This document shows positions 9,080 through 17,525 of a DNA stretch of 64,000 bases, piece by piece. The stretch's first letter is position 1, and the number at the start of each line of letters is the position of its first letter. The translations under genes and the position numbers were made by a program. This stretch comes from an uncultured Granulosicoccus sp. (GTDB lineage Bacteria > Pseudomonadota > Gammaproteobacteria > Granulosicoccales > Granulosicoccaceae). The stretch is taken from the NCBI GenBank assembly GCA_937924505.1, contig CALDSR010000041.1, positions 1-64,000 of the forward strand, in the 5' to 3' direction. The notes beneath the pieces are model-generated. The model was not told the DNA's origin and ran no database searches. It saw nothing but the letters and a program-made list of their open reading frames with translations.

Positions 9080-9658
9080 TAAGCTGAATCCTCCGCTGTT
9101 TCTGGTTATCGAACTGAAAGTAGATTTCGGTTGGGCTTACGCGTCTACCTGATTGCAATATATCGACCACACAAGGGGGTGATCTGAACAGGCTTTGGGT
9201 AATTCGCCGAATCGTTTGGTTGGTGTAATGATAAACGCTTAACGGCATCAAGAATATTCAACGTTCTAATGTACCTATAAGTATTGTTGATACGCCCGTC
9301 AGATGAGCGACGAAGTGGTGCTATGACGCCTATATAGTGCGATTCGATCAAGCGAGCTTGCGGCACTGGATCACACAAACTGACCTCCCCTGAGACCACA
9401 CCCTGCTTGAACTCCAAACCAGATCCGGGATCCCAAGGCAAATGACAAATATCGCGCCCCAGCGATGCTGGACCAATGATGCGCCTGAGGACGTCAATTC
9501 ATGGCCTATCGAGTACAATAGAGATTCGTTTTTTCCAGCCTTTTATCTGAAAATCCACTGCCGCTAACCCTCAGGAGTGCCGCGACTGCCAACGCGGTTG
9601 TCCTAAAGCTAGCTCCGCACACACGATGGCATAACTTGAACTTGACTACGGAATACTG
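9080..9658. promoter_or_regulatory. Divergent aprM / sat intergenic region
   Basis: About 580 bases without a convincing gene. It must hold the promoters of aprMBA (leftward) and sat (rightward). On the plus strand TACAAT at 9514-9519 is a good -10 match, though its -35 is weak; that would give a long sat leader containing a 5-bp CCGCG/CGCGG hairpin at 9580-9597. On the minus strand no strong -35/-10 pair was found. A leftward open frame at 9145-9441 has no coding character. Confidence 0.4.
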
Positions 9659-10849
9659 ATGAACACTCTTATTTCGCCACATGGGGCGGATTCGCTCAAG
9701 CCACTTTTGGTCGCGAACGAAACTGAGCGAGCAAAGCTACAAGCAGAATCCGAAGGTTTACCCACCACGACCGTAAGCTCGGCCACGGCAGGTAACGCCG
9801 TGATGCTGGCGGCGGGTTACTTCACACCCCTGGATGGGTACATGACCAAGGCCGACGCTCTATCTGTCGGGAAATCCATGCACACCACCGACGGTTTGTT
9901 CTGGCCGACGCCTGTCCTCAACCTGGTCAAAAACACTGACAATTTCAAGGTGGGAGATCGCATTGCCTTGCGGGACCCCAACGTAGACGGTACACCGGTG
10001 TTAGCGGTCCAGACCGTACAATCCATTGACACGTTTACTGATGAAGAACTCCGCACACTAACCGGTCAAATTTTCGGCACAACTGACCCTGAACATCCTG
10101 GCGTCGCGGCGTTCAATTCACAGGGAAACATAGCGTTGGCAGGCCCGATTCAAGTGCTTAATTACAGCTACTTCGAATCCGAATTTCCGGATACTTATCG
10201 CACCGCAGCTCAGATCCGTGATGAAATAGTAGCCAACGGCTGGAAACGAGTAGTCGCCTTTCAAACGCGCAATCCGATGCATCGTGCGCACGAAGAGCTC
10301 TGTCATATGGCAATGGAACGCCTGAAGGCTGACGGTCTGGTCATCCATATGCTACTTGGCAAACTCAAACCCGGTGATATTCCGGCGCCCGTGCGTGATG
10401 CGGCGATTCGAAAAATGATCGAGCTGTATTTTCCTGCCAACTCGGCCATGGTGACGGGCTATGGTTTCGATATGCTCTATGCAGGCCCGCGCGAAGCGCT
10501 TCTGCATGCCGTTTTCAGACAAAACATGGGCGCCACACATTTTATTATCGGGCGCGATCATGCCGGCGTAGGCGATTACTACGAACCGTTTGAAGCGCAA
10601 GACATTTTCGATCAAATACCAAAGGACGCGCTGAAAATCGAGCTGTTCAAAGCCGACCACACGGCCTACTCGAAAAAGCTTAACAAGGTAGTCATGATGC
10701 GTGAAGCACCCAATCACACAAAAGAAGATTTCGTTCTTTTGTCCGGCACGGCAGTACGCAAAATGCTCAGTGAAGGCGTCGCCCCTCCAACGGAATTCTC
10801 AAGGCCCGAAGTCGCAAAAATATTAATGGAGCATTATCAACTCGGCTGA
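9659..10849 (+). CDS. sat: Sulfate adenylyltransferase (dissimilatory ATP sulfurylase)
   Basis: Homo-oligomeric ATP sulfurylase of 396 residues, the single-chain dissimilatory type rather than CysDN. In sulfite oxidisers it converts APS plus pyrophosphate to sulfate plus ATP, giving substrate-level phosphorylation after AprBA. Nucleotide-binding motifs are intact: QTRNPMHRAHE near residue 203 (the HxxH signature) and GRDHAGVGDYY near residue 297. The ATG follows a GGA ribosome-binding site. It is divergent from aprM and convergent with the MazG-type gene. The pairing with aprMBA defines the pathway. Confidence 0.96.
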   Translation: MNTLISPHGADSLKPLLVANETERAKLQAESEGLPTTTVSSATAGNAVMLAAGYFTPLDGYMTKADALSVGKSMHTTDGLFWPTPVLNLVKNTDNFKVGDRIALRDPNVDGTPVLAVQTVQSIDTFTDEELRTLTGQIFGTTDPEHPGVAAFNSQGNIALAGPIQVLNYSYFESEFPDTYRTAAQIRDEIVANGWKRVVAFQTRNPMHRAHEELCHMAMERLKADGLVIHMLLGKLKPGDIPAPVRDAAIRKMIELYFPANSAMVTGYGFDMLYAGPREALLHAVFRQNMGATHFIIGRDHAGVGDYYEPFEAQDIFDQIPKDALKIELFKADHTAYSKKLNKVVMMREAPNHTKEDFVLLSGTAVRKMLSEGVAPPTEFSRPEVAKILMEHYQLG

Positions 10850-10866
10850 AAATCGAAAAGAACCAC

Positions 10867-10920
10867 TCGCGAGGGCATGGACAATCATAGTTTATTGTAT
10901 TTGGTCGCAGTCCCTCGCGA
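10867..10920. repeat. Inverted repeat between sat and the MazG-type gene
   Basis: Perfect 9-base arms, TCGCGAGGG at 10867-10875 and CCCTCGCGA at 10912-10920, separated by 36 bases. The right arm lies inside the 3' end of the pyrophosphohydrolase gene. It may act as a bidirectional transcript end for the two convergent genes, although the loop is long and no U-run follows. Confidence 0.35.
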
Positions 10921-11250
10921 TTTCTCCACGGGGTATTTTTTGTGGTTTTCGGCAATCTTTTCAGCGGCGGCTTGTTGAATGTCGATACCGGCACGTTCAG
11001 CAACGAGTAGCAGGTATAAAAAGACATCTGCACATTCCTCGCGCAACCGTTGATGCATTTGCTCATCTAGCGCGTCGTTTTCAAAGCTGTTCTCTGATTT
11101 CCACTGAGTCAGCTCCAGCAGTTCGCTGGCCTCCAGATTAAGAGACAGGATCAAATCCTTCAAAGAATGAAACTGCCGCCAATCACGCGCATCTCGAAAC
11201 TCAACCAGTTGTTGAGTGAGCTCTTTAACAGAGGGTGGGCTTTTACTCAT
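10885..11250 (-). CDS. MazG-like nucleotide pyrophosphohydrolase (dCTP pyrophosphatase type)
   Basis: All-alpha NTP pyrophosphohydrolase of 121 residues, resembling the RS21-C6/dCTPP1 branch of the MazG superfamily. Metal-binding acidic motifs are present: EASELLELTQW near residue 40 and EECADVFLYLL near residue 70. Family members clean non-canonical or excess dNTPs, releasing pyrophosphate. The first motif starts EAS rather than the common EEx but keeps the spacing. ATG start. Convergent with sat, divergent from the phosphodiesterase gene at 11358. Confidence 0.85.
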   Translation of the reverse strand: MSKSPPSVKELTQQLVEFRDARDWRQFHSLKDLILSLNLEASELLELTQWKSENSFENDALDEQMHQRLREECADVFLYLLLVAERAGIDIQQAAAEKIAENHKKYPVEKSRGTATKYNKL

Positions 11251-11357
11251 AATCGATTGGCCTTTCTATTGGTACATGCTTGCTTGATCATCGCTCTCAA
11301 CGCCCACTCCAACAGTCCCTGTCATATACTCGCTTGACGATAAAAAAACGACAACCA

Positions 11358-12089
11358 ATGAACCTGCAGATTGTTCAAATTTCGGACACACATATTTCAA
11401 ACGATTTTCCACAACGCCTAAGTGATTTGGAGAACTGTGTTCGCGTAATCAACGATCTGGACACGTTGCCAGAATTGGTTGTTCACACTGGCGATATATC
11501 GCATAACGGTGCAAGCGAAGAATACCATAGCGCGAAAGACGTACTGAATCAGCTCAACGCGCCCTATTTCGTCATGGCTGGAAATCGCGACAATCGAACT
11601 GAATTACTCGCCGCATTTGCCGATGCCAAATACCAACTACCGACTGATGGTTGGGTACAGTACTCGATCGAAAAATACCCGGTACGTTTGTTGATGGTCG
11701 ATACGGTGAGCGAAGGTAGTAACAAAGGACAACTTTGTGAAGCGCGCCTGCGTCATCTGGAAAAAATGTTAATGGCCGATACATCAAAACCCGTGTGTCT
11801 GTTTCTCCACCACACACCTTTTGCAGCAGTCGGGATACCTGATCCGCTCCAATTCGAAGATTGGGGCGACGTAGATAAACTTGCAGCAATCTTGTCGCGT
11901 TTCGGCAATATCCGCGGTATTTATTGTGGTCATGTGCACCGTTTTATGGAAGGTGAAATCGCAGGCCTGACTGCGAGTGCCATATCATGCCTGGCAGGTG
12001 ATCTACGTAAAGGCGATGTGAGTGAGGCGCAACGTAAATTACCTGTATTCAAGGAGCTGACACTTCCTGCCCTGGACAAAAAGAACTGA
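11358..12089 (+). CDS. CpdA-like metallophosphoesterase (probable 3',5'-cyclic nucleotide phosphodiesterase)
   Basis: Calcineurin-like phosphoesterase of 243 residues. All metal-binding motifs are seen: SDTHI near residue 8, TGDISH near 44, GNRDNR near 75, HHTPF near 153 and CGHVHR near 191. This motif set is that of CpdA/class III cAMP phosphodiesterases. The ATG at 11358 is chosen because it directly precedes the first beta strand; the frame is open for 26 more codons without coding character. It is convergent with a class III cyclase gene 98 bases away, supporting a cyclic-nucleotide role. Activity on cAMP or cGMP is inferred, not shown. Confidence 0.8.
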   Translation: MNLQIVQISDTHISNDFPQRLSDLENCVRVINDLDTLPELVVHTGDISHNGASEEYHSAKDVLNQLNAPYFVMAGNRDNRTELLAAFADAKYQLPTDGWVQYSIEKYPVRLLMVDTVSEGSNKGQLCEARLRHLEKMLMADTSKPVCLFLHHTPFAAVGIPDPLQFEDWGDVDKLAAILSRFGNIRGIYCGHVHRFMEGEIAGLTASAISCLAGDLRKGDVSEAQRKLPVFKELTLPALDKKN

Positions 12090-12133
12090 CAACCATCACA
12101 ACGTTGGATGCTGGCCGATAATGGAACCTGTCA

Positions 12134-12181
12134 AAGCACAAAGACCGTCTCAGCGAGGTGCTTGTGCCCTATCTGGCACCT
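12134..12181. terminator. Overlapping hairpins between convergent phosphodiesterase and cyclase genes
   Basis: Three short inverted repeats share bases: AAGCAC/GTGCTT, AGGTGC/GCACCT, and GTGCC-CTATCT-GGCAC followed by a short TTT. The last is the best candidate for a transcript end on the plus strand. All are weak individually. Confidence 0.3.
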
Positions 12182-12187
12182 TTGAAC

Positions 12188-13231
12188 TCAAGCAATCGTC
12201 TCATCGGCTATGGCAAATATCTGGACAGCCGCAGCCTTGCCCTTGAGCATCACGTCACCCAGTTCCTGCGTAGGCACACCGACATCCAAGGAACGACAGG
12301 TAGCACCATCTATCAAGATTTGACGTCGAGCAACTTTGGTATGCGCTTCCAATCGGGAAGCCAGATTAACCGTATCACCGATGCAGGTATACGTCGCTCG
12401 CTTCTCGGTACCGGCATAGCCTGCGATTACTTCGCCCGTGGCAATGCCGATGCCAATGTAAATCGGCACCTTATCGAGCTTAGCCCGCTCAGTGTTAAAC
12501 CGCTCGATCAGGCCGATCATTTCTAATGCAGCATTCACTGCACTGCCCGCACAATCCTCGATTGGCGAAGGTGCACCGAACACAGCCATCAGACCATCAC
12601 CGACCATTAACGTAACGATACCACCATGATTACTGATGGCCTCAAACATCAACAAGTAATAATGATTTAGTAGCTCAATCGTCTCCTCAGGATTCTGGCT
12701 TTCGCACAGTGGCGTGAAATCGCGGATATCACAAAACATCACCGAGACATGAACCCTTTTCCCACCTAGGGCAAATCCAGATGTATGCAGATCCTGCTCA
12801 ACCTCCGCTGTTGCGAATCGGCGCACAAGTTCACGCTGTTCATCACGCAAGCGCTTCTTCTCCAGGCTGGCACCGATCCTGGCTTTCAGCAACACTCTGT
12901 TCAAGGGCTTGGGCAAGTAATCCTCAGCACCCAAACCGATGCACTGCACAATGTTTTCCAACCCCTCCAGTGATGATGTGACGATGACAGGGATATCTCG
13001 CAGATCTGGATCAGCCTTGACCGTCTCAAGAACTTCAAACCCATTCATGACAGGCATTTCGATATCAAGCAATAACAGATCGAATGGCTCTTGGCGCAGT
13101 TTCTCCAACGCGACCTGACCGTTCTCAGCCAGCGCGAAATGATGACCATCAAGTTCCAGATAACGTGATAACAAGAGACGATTGACCTTGTTGTCATCAA
13201 CAATCAGTAACCGCGCTATTTGGTCAATCAT
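12188..13231 (-). CDS. Response regulator with class III nucleotide cyclase domain
   Basis: Cytoplasmic protein of 347 residues. An N-terminal receiver domain (about 5-120) has the acidic pair DD, phosphoacceptor Asp in LLLLDIEMP and a conserved Lys in LPKPL. A linker follows, then a class III adenylyl/guanylyl cyclase domain (about 155-340) with metal-binding Asp in MFCDIRDFT and VGDGLMAVFG, and transition-state Asn and Arg in VNLASRLE. The purine-specifying Lys usual before the GDG motif is replaced by Leu, so the product (cAMP or cGMP) is uncertain. The gene overlaps the Hpt gene by 8 bases (ATG at 13231), indicating a phosphorelay-controlled cyclase. Confidence 0.88.
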   Translation of the reverse strand: MIDQIARLLIVDDNKVNRLLLSRYLELDGHHFALAENGQVALEKLRQEPFDLLLLDIEMPVMNGFEVLETVKADPDLRDIPVIVTSSLEGLENIVQCIGLGAEDYLPKPLNRVLLKARIGASLEKKRLRDEQRELVRRFATAEVEQDLHTSGFALGGKRVHVSVMFCDIRDFTPLCESQNPEETIELLNHYYLLMFEAISNHGGIVTLMVGDGLMAVFGAPSPIEDCAGSAVNAALEMIGLIERFNTERAKLDKVPIYIGIGIATGEVIAGYAGTEKRATYTCIGDTVNLASRLEAHTKVARRQILIDGATCRSLDVGVPTQELGDVMLKGKAAAVQIFAIADETIA

Positions 13232-13571
13232 CAATCAACGCCAGCAACGCGTGTCGAACGCCTTCATAAGTTTCTTCCAACGTAGCCAAAGTCGCTTCGT
13301 CGACCGACTTATCACTAGCAATACCCTGTAATTCCAATGCATGACTCTGATCCGCCAGCGCCGACGCACCGAAAATTTTCGCGTTGGATCTGAGAGAGTG
13401 GGACGCCAATCGAAACGCATCGGCATTGGCTTCAGCCCGCGCGGTGCGCAATTCCGAGAGCATGATGGGAGCCTCTTCAAAAAACGTATTTATCAGCTCG
13501 GCAAGATACTCAGGACCGATCGTGTCCTGAAGCTCACGGTAAACCTTGAGATCAATTGGGTTATCGCTCAC
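13224..13571 (-). CDS. Hpt (histidine phosphotransfer) domain protein
   Basis: Single-domain phosphotransfer protein of 115 residues. The four-helix Hpt layout is clear, with the phospho-accepting His in LASHSLRSNAKIFGA near residue 56. It would relay phosphate from a sensor kinase, not found nearby, to the receiver of the cyclase encoded by the overlapping downstream gene. The first gene of this two-gene leftward unit; its promoter must lie in the 373-base region shared with the divergent ABC-like gene. Confidence 0.85.
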   Translation of the reverse strand: MSDNPIDLKVYRELQDTIGPEYLAELINTFFEEAPIMLSELRTARAEANADAFRLASHSLRSNAKIFGASALADQSHALELQGIASDKSVDEATLATLEETYEGVRHALLALIDD

Positions 13572-13944
13572 GGTCGCAACAATTCCCTAATGGTCGAACG
13601 CTGGCAAGCCAACGTTGCAAAATATATCCACGCGGGCTAAACGCCCGACAAAAGCGGAAAAAGTGTCCAGTTACCTCACCCACAAGCCAAGGAATAGTAC
13701 CCTTTTTTCTCGCTCGACTCCACACTACTGAGCTTAATCCTGACCCCATGGCATCAACCCAAAGACTAGGTACTGGACTACAATGGCTATCGGGCCATCG
13801 ACATCTGATTTGCCATCGCCTCGACACTTGAGAACGAATTCAACATAGCGGACGTGTCTTGACATAACCAAGAGAATGTATATGCGATACATCCGAGCGA
13901 TGTATCGTGATCACTAATGTAATTAAGGTCCAAGAGAATCGTTG
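13572..13944. promoter_or_regulatory. Divergent region between Hpt-cyclase and ABC-like genes
   Basis: Non-coding stretch of 373 bases serving two divergent units. On the plus strand a perfect TTGACA (-35 type) lies at 13859-13864, followed by an AT-rich TATATGCGATAC stretch that could contain the -10. Downstream of it is a long palindrome (listed separately). No open frame here has coding character. Confidence 0.5.
13885..13907. promoter_or_regulatory. Perfect 9-bp palindrome, candidate operator of the ABC-like gene
   Basis: Arms CGATACATC and GATGTATCG are exact inverted repeats around a five-base CGAGC spacer. It starts 20 bases after a TTGACA hexamer, overlapping the expected -10/+1 zone, and 37 bases before the ATG. 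The dyad symmetry and placement suit a dimeric repressor; as RNA it could also form a leader hairpin. Confidence 0.5.
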
Positions 13945-16900
13945 ATGGAAAAGAGTATTTTTAAGTTCATCTGGAAATATTCAAGGAAAAACCAACTCGC
14001 CCTTTTATTCCTTACCTTGTTGTCTTTCCCCATTTTATATATCTCGCTGGAGTTACCCAAACGGATTATCAATGACGCGATTGGTGGAACAGGCGAAAGT
14101 GTAGTTATTCTGGGTTTCGCGTTCACTCAGATCCAGTTCTTACTCGTTTTGTGTGTCGGATTTTTATTGGCGGTACTGGCCAACGGGCTGCTGAAGATGC
14201 GGCTCAATACCATGAAAGGTGTCCTGGCGGAACGGCTGTTAAGACGTTTTCGCTTCCAGCTACTGACACGAATCCTGCGATTTCCACGACCCTATTTTCG
14301 CAACACCAGTCAGGGCGAACTGGTCGCGATGGTCACGTCCGAAGCTGAACCGCTGGGCGGAATCATGGGCGACATGGTATCCCAGCCGATTCTACAGGCG
14401 GGTCAGATGCTCACCATTCTGGCATTTCTTTTCGCGCAGAGCTTTTGGTTTGGACTGGCCGCCATTGCCTTGATTCCCTTACAGGCGTGGATCATTCCCA
14501 GACTCCAACGTCAAATCAACCAGCTCAACAAAAGTCGAATTCAAGAGATTCGCAAACTGGCAGCTGACATCGGCGAAACCGCAGCTGGAGTGAGTGATAT
14601 TCGAACCAATGGCGGTTTGAGGTACAGGATGTCTCTGTTCTCCAACCGCTTGGGCAACCTCTACGACTACCGCTTTGCCATTTATCAGAAGAAGTACTTC
14701 ATGAAGTTTCTAAACAACTTCATCAACCAGCTAACCCCTTTTTTCTTCTATTCCGTCGGCGGTTACCTGGCGATAACCGGACATATTACGGTTGGAGCTC
14801 TGGTAGCCGCTTTGGCTGCATTCAAGGATATGTCGTCCCCGTGGAAAGAGTTACTCGCTTACTACAACACAACCCAGGACGTGGCTGTGCGATGGGAAGC
14901 CGTCATTGAACGTTTCGCACCAAGCTCTCTGGTTGACGACAGTTTGTTTGACGGTACGCCAAAGAAGGACCTGAGCTTGAAAGGTGACATCGACATTCGC
15001 GGTGTTACCGTCCTCAATGAGGAAGGCCAACCAGTATTGGAAGACATTAACCTTACGATCCCCCAAGGCGCTCGTGTTGCCGTTAAAACAACCAACGAAA
15101 CCGCAGCGTTGGCTTTCGCAGATCTGCTGACGCGCGAAGTCATTCCTCAACACGGAACAGTAACAATTGCCGGGCACGATTTACTCACGATACACCAGGA
15201 AACACTGTCCAACGCAATTGGATACGCACACTCCAACCCTCATATCCTGCAAGGCACGCTTGGCGAAAATATTTTAATGCCTCTGAAAAACAAGCCATTG
15301 GGGGAGTTGGGAATTGGTTCGGGCGCCACCAGTTTCCAGAAGAAAGCAAAGCAGTCTGGTAACAGCATTGATCCATTTGACACAGAATGGGTCGACCCTA
15401 CGATAGCAGGGCTTCAGTCCTCAGATGAAATCAGGGAATGGTGGTTCCAATTGGTTCAGGCGATGGGCATTGATGATTTCATGGTTCGCAGAGCCCTGCG
15501 TTCGCGCGTGGTTTTTGAAAAACAACAAAAATTCACTGATGCCATCGTGAAACTGCGACCGGAAATTGCCGCGCGCTTGGCGGATGCAGGTCTTGATGAC
15601 ATTGTGTACGAATTTCATCCAGAAAAATTCAACCCTGTCTCACCCCTGGGTAGCAATCTGCTTTACGCCTACCCAACTCGAATGCTGACCCAATTATCTT
15701 TGTCTCAAGAAGATAACTTCGTAAAAATAATTCGCGAGAACGGGATAGCGGACGAAATCATGCAGATGTCGGTCACCTTGATTGAAAACCTGATGGCCAC
15801 GTTTGGCGATGACGGCACTGACCACCCTTTGTTCAGAAACTTGAACTTGGACGAAGAGCTATATCAACGCCTTGGGGCGATCATTAAAAAGCGACGTGAT
15901 GTCGGCGATGCCGGTCTGCCGTTTGAGGATTACTCATTGATGCTGACTGTACCTTTCGCGTTTTCGGCGGAACAAATGGGGCCTGCGTTCAGCGAGAGCT
16001 TCAAGGAGCGCGTACTTGAGATCCGCAAGAAAAACTCAGCGCAAATGGTCAGGGCACTGGGCAATCTTTTCGAGCCCATAGATCCGCAAAAGTACATTCC
16101 GATAATGACAGTAATGGGTAATGCTCTTTTTGGGCGTATCTCGAGTATTGCCGGTGCACGTAAAGACGAGATTGAGGATATTATCGTCGATGTTATAAGC
16201 GAACACGGCTTACGACGTTTGGCAGCAGAGTCCATTTACGATCTAACAATATCAACAGGTGGTAAAAATTTGCCAGCCGTTTTCAAGGAAAGGATTGCGT
16301 TTACAAGAGCGAGCATAAAGAAGCCTGACATTCTAATTCTAGGCAACTCCCTGGCCAGTCATGATAGCGAAGAGCGTAACTTGATGAGAGATCGTGTCAG
16401 CAAATTGATGCCAGACACCACCAAGATATTTATTGAAAAACGAATTTTAAACCCTGACAGATACGATCTTTTTATCGAGATTGTTGACGGTCGTATCGAC
16501 GGTAATACACGGCAGGAAATTTCACAAAGCACCGATGCTCGTCAAGATCTCAATCATAAAATTGAAGCCATCGCGATGACTGACCTGTTCGGTGCGCTAG
16601 ATCGAAAACAACAGCGATTACTCGCCTTTAGTGCAGAGTGGTACGAGGCGGAATCTGATTCGATCATCTTCGCAGCGGGAGACAAGGCAGACGCTGCGTT
16701 TTTATGTACGAAAGGTGCAGCGGCACTCTATTCGCCTGGCGATGAAGGCCAGCGGCGGCTGATATCAGAAATCCTCCCGGGGCGATTGATTGGTGACTTA
16801 TCAGTCATCCTGAAAGAACGACGTCCTTTCAATCTTGTCGCCTCGGAAGATTGTACGTTTCTGCGTATCGGTGCTCGCGAACTGATGGCAGTCATCGAAA

Positions 16901-17037
16901 ACGACGCCTTGGTTGCGTCCAGCCTCATGAAGACTGTGTCTGGACACCTGAGCATTGCGGCAGGAAGGAATCTGGCGTTACGGGCTTATTCAGCAGATCG
17001 CGGAGTGGACTTGACCGAGTTTGATGAAAAGCACTGA
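13945..17037 (+). CDS. ABC-exporter-like protein with degenerate ATPase, large insertion and cyclic-nucleotide-binding domain
   Basis: Membrane protein of 1030 residues. An exporter-type six-helix transmembrane domain fills about 15-310. An ABC ATPase-like domain begins near 350, but the Walker A place reads VAVKTTNETAAL with no GxxGxGKS, the Q-loop Gln is replaced by His, the signature reads ISTGGKN, Walker B ends ILGNS instead of LDE, and the H-loop His is missing. Between the two halves sits a roughly 300-residue insertion (450-765), mostly helical. A cNMP-binding domain occupies about 885-1005, with IGDLSVIL and RRPFN in the phosphate-binding cassette. ATP hydrolysis looks impossible; a nucleotide-sensing membrane role is inferred. 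ATG chosen over an adjacent TTG. Confidence 0.85.
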   Translation: MEKSIFKFIWKYSRKNQLALLFLTLLSFPILYISLELPKRIINDAIGGTGESVVILGFAFTQIQFLLVLCVGFLLAVLANGLLKMRLNTMKGVLAERLLRRFRFQLLTRILRFPRPYFRNTSQGELVAMVTSEAEPLGGIMGDMVSQPILQAGQMLTILAFLFAQSFWFGLAAIALIPLQAWIIPRLQRQINQLNKSRIQEIRKLAADIGETAAGVSDIRTNGGLRYRMSLFSNRLGNLYDYRFAIYQKKYFMKFLNNFINQLTPFFFYSVGGYLAITGHITVGALVAALAAFKDMSSPWKELLAYYNTTQDVAVRWEAVIERFAPSSLVDDSLFDGTPKKDLSLKGDIDIRGVTVLNEEGQPVLEDINLTIPQGARVAVKTTNETAALAFADLLTREVIPQHGTVTIAGHDLLTIHQETLSNAIGYAHSNPHILQGTLGENILMPLKNKPLGELGIGSGATSFQKKAKQSGNSIDPFDTEWVDPTIAGLQSSDEIREWWFQLVQAMGIDDFMVRRALRSRVVFEKQQKFTDAIVKLRPEIAARLADAGLDDIVYEFHPEKFNPVSPLGSNLLYAYPTRMLTQLSLSQEDNFVKIIRENGIADEIMQMSVTLIENLMATFGDDGTDHPLFRNLNLDEELYQRLGAIIKKRRDVGDAGLPFEDYSLMLTVPFAFSAEQMGPAFSESFKERVLEIRKKNSAQMVRALGNLFEPIDPQKYIPIMTVMGNALFGRISSIAGARKDEIEDIIVDVISEHGLRRLAAESIYDLTISTGGKNLPAVFKERIAFTRASIKKPDILILGNSLASHDSEERNLMRDRVSKLMPDTTKIFIEKRILNPDRYDLFIEIVDGRIDGNTRQEISQSTDARQDLNHKIEAIAMTDLFGALDRKQQRLLAFSAEWYEAESDSIIFAAGDKADAAFLCTKGAAALYSPGDEGQRRLISEILPGRLIGDLSVILKERRPFNLVASEDCTFLRIGARELMAVIENDALVASSLMKTVSGHLSIAAGRNLALRAYSADRGVDLTEFDEKH

Positions 17038-17525
17038 TTACATCGAGGACTACATCGAGATCGACTGCGCCGATAGCTTGATGTTCAACTGCAAACTTCC
17101 TTCATTAACCAACCAACGTCTCAAGATCCAGAACAGGCGACGTATAGTTTCCATTGCGCTGTCCACGACTGGCGACGACGGACGTTACGGCTTCACAACT
17201 GTTCGACCGGTAAGCTACACGGTACGGACGGACCGGTAGGAGACCTGCTTAAAGCAACGGGACGTCATCTCTGGCGCCCACCGCATCTTCACTATATCGT
17301 CGAGGCAGCGGGATGCACGAGGATGGATAGCGTCCCTCAACATATCGGCTTATCCACTCTAGTGGAATCAAATTCGACTTTTTTCAGCGTTCACAATGTC
17401 AAGAACCGAGATGGTCGTCAGAATACAAATAAACAGACGAACCGCTTATAATGTCGTTAGCGCGAAAGACCAGTCTCCCGCCTTTTGTTTACACTCCACC
17501 CGAATTCAAGCCCTGATCCCCGCAC
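17038..17525. promoter_or_regulatory. Intergenic region before the amidinotransferase gene, with TATAAT promoter candidate
   Basis: A 488-base stretch with no credible gene; a 72-codon frame at its start overlaps the preceding gene and lacks coding features. A perfect TATAAT lies at 17447-17452, 17 bases after TACAAA at 17424-17429 (weak -35), leaving a leader of about 67 bases to the ATG. A short dyad TCCACT-CT-AGTGGA lies near 17353-17366. Confidence 0.45.

Noticed and set aside
9145..9441. Leftward 98-codon frame between aprM and sat
   Set aside because: No ribosome-binding site, no recognisable fold; more likely leader DNA of aprMBA.
17021..17239. 72-codon frame after the ABC-like gene
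   Set aside because: Begins inside the preceding gene in another frame and shows no motif or conserved pattern.
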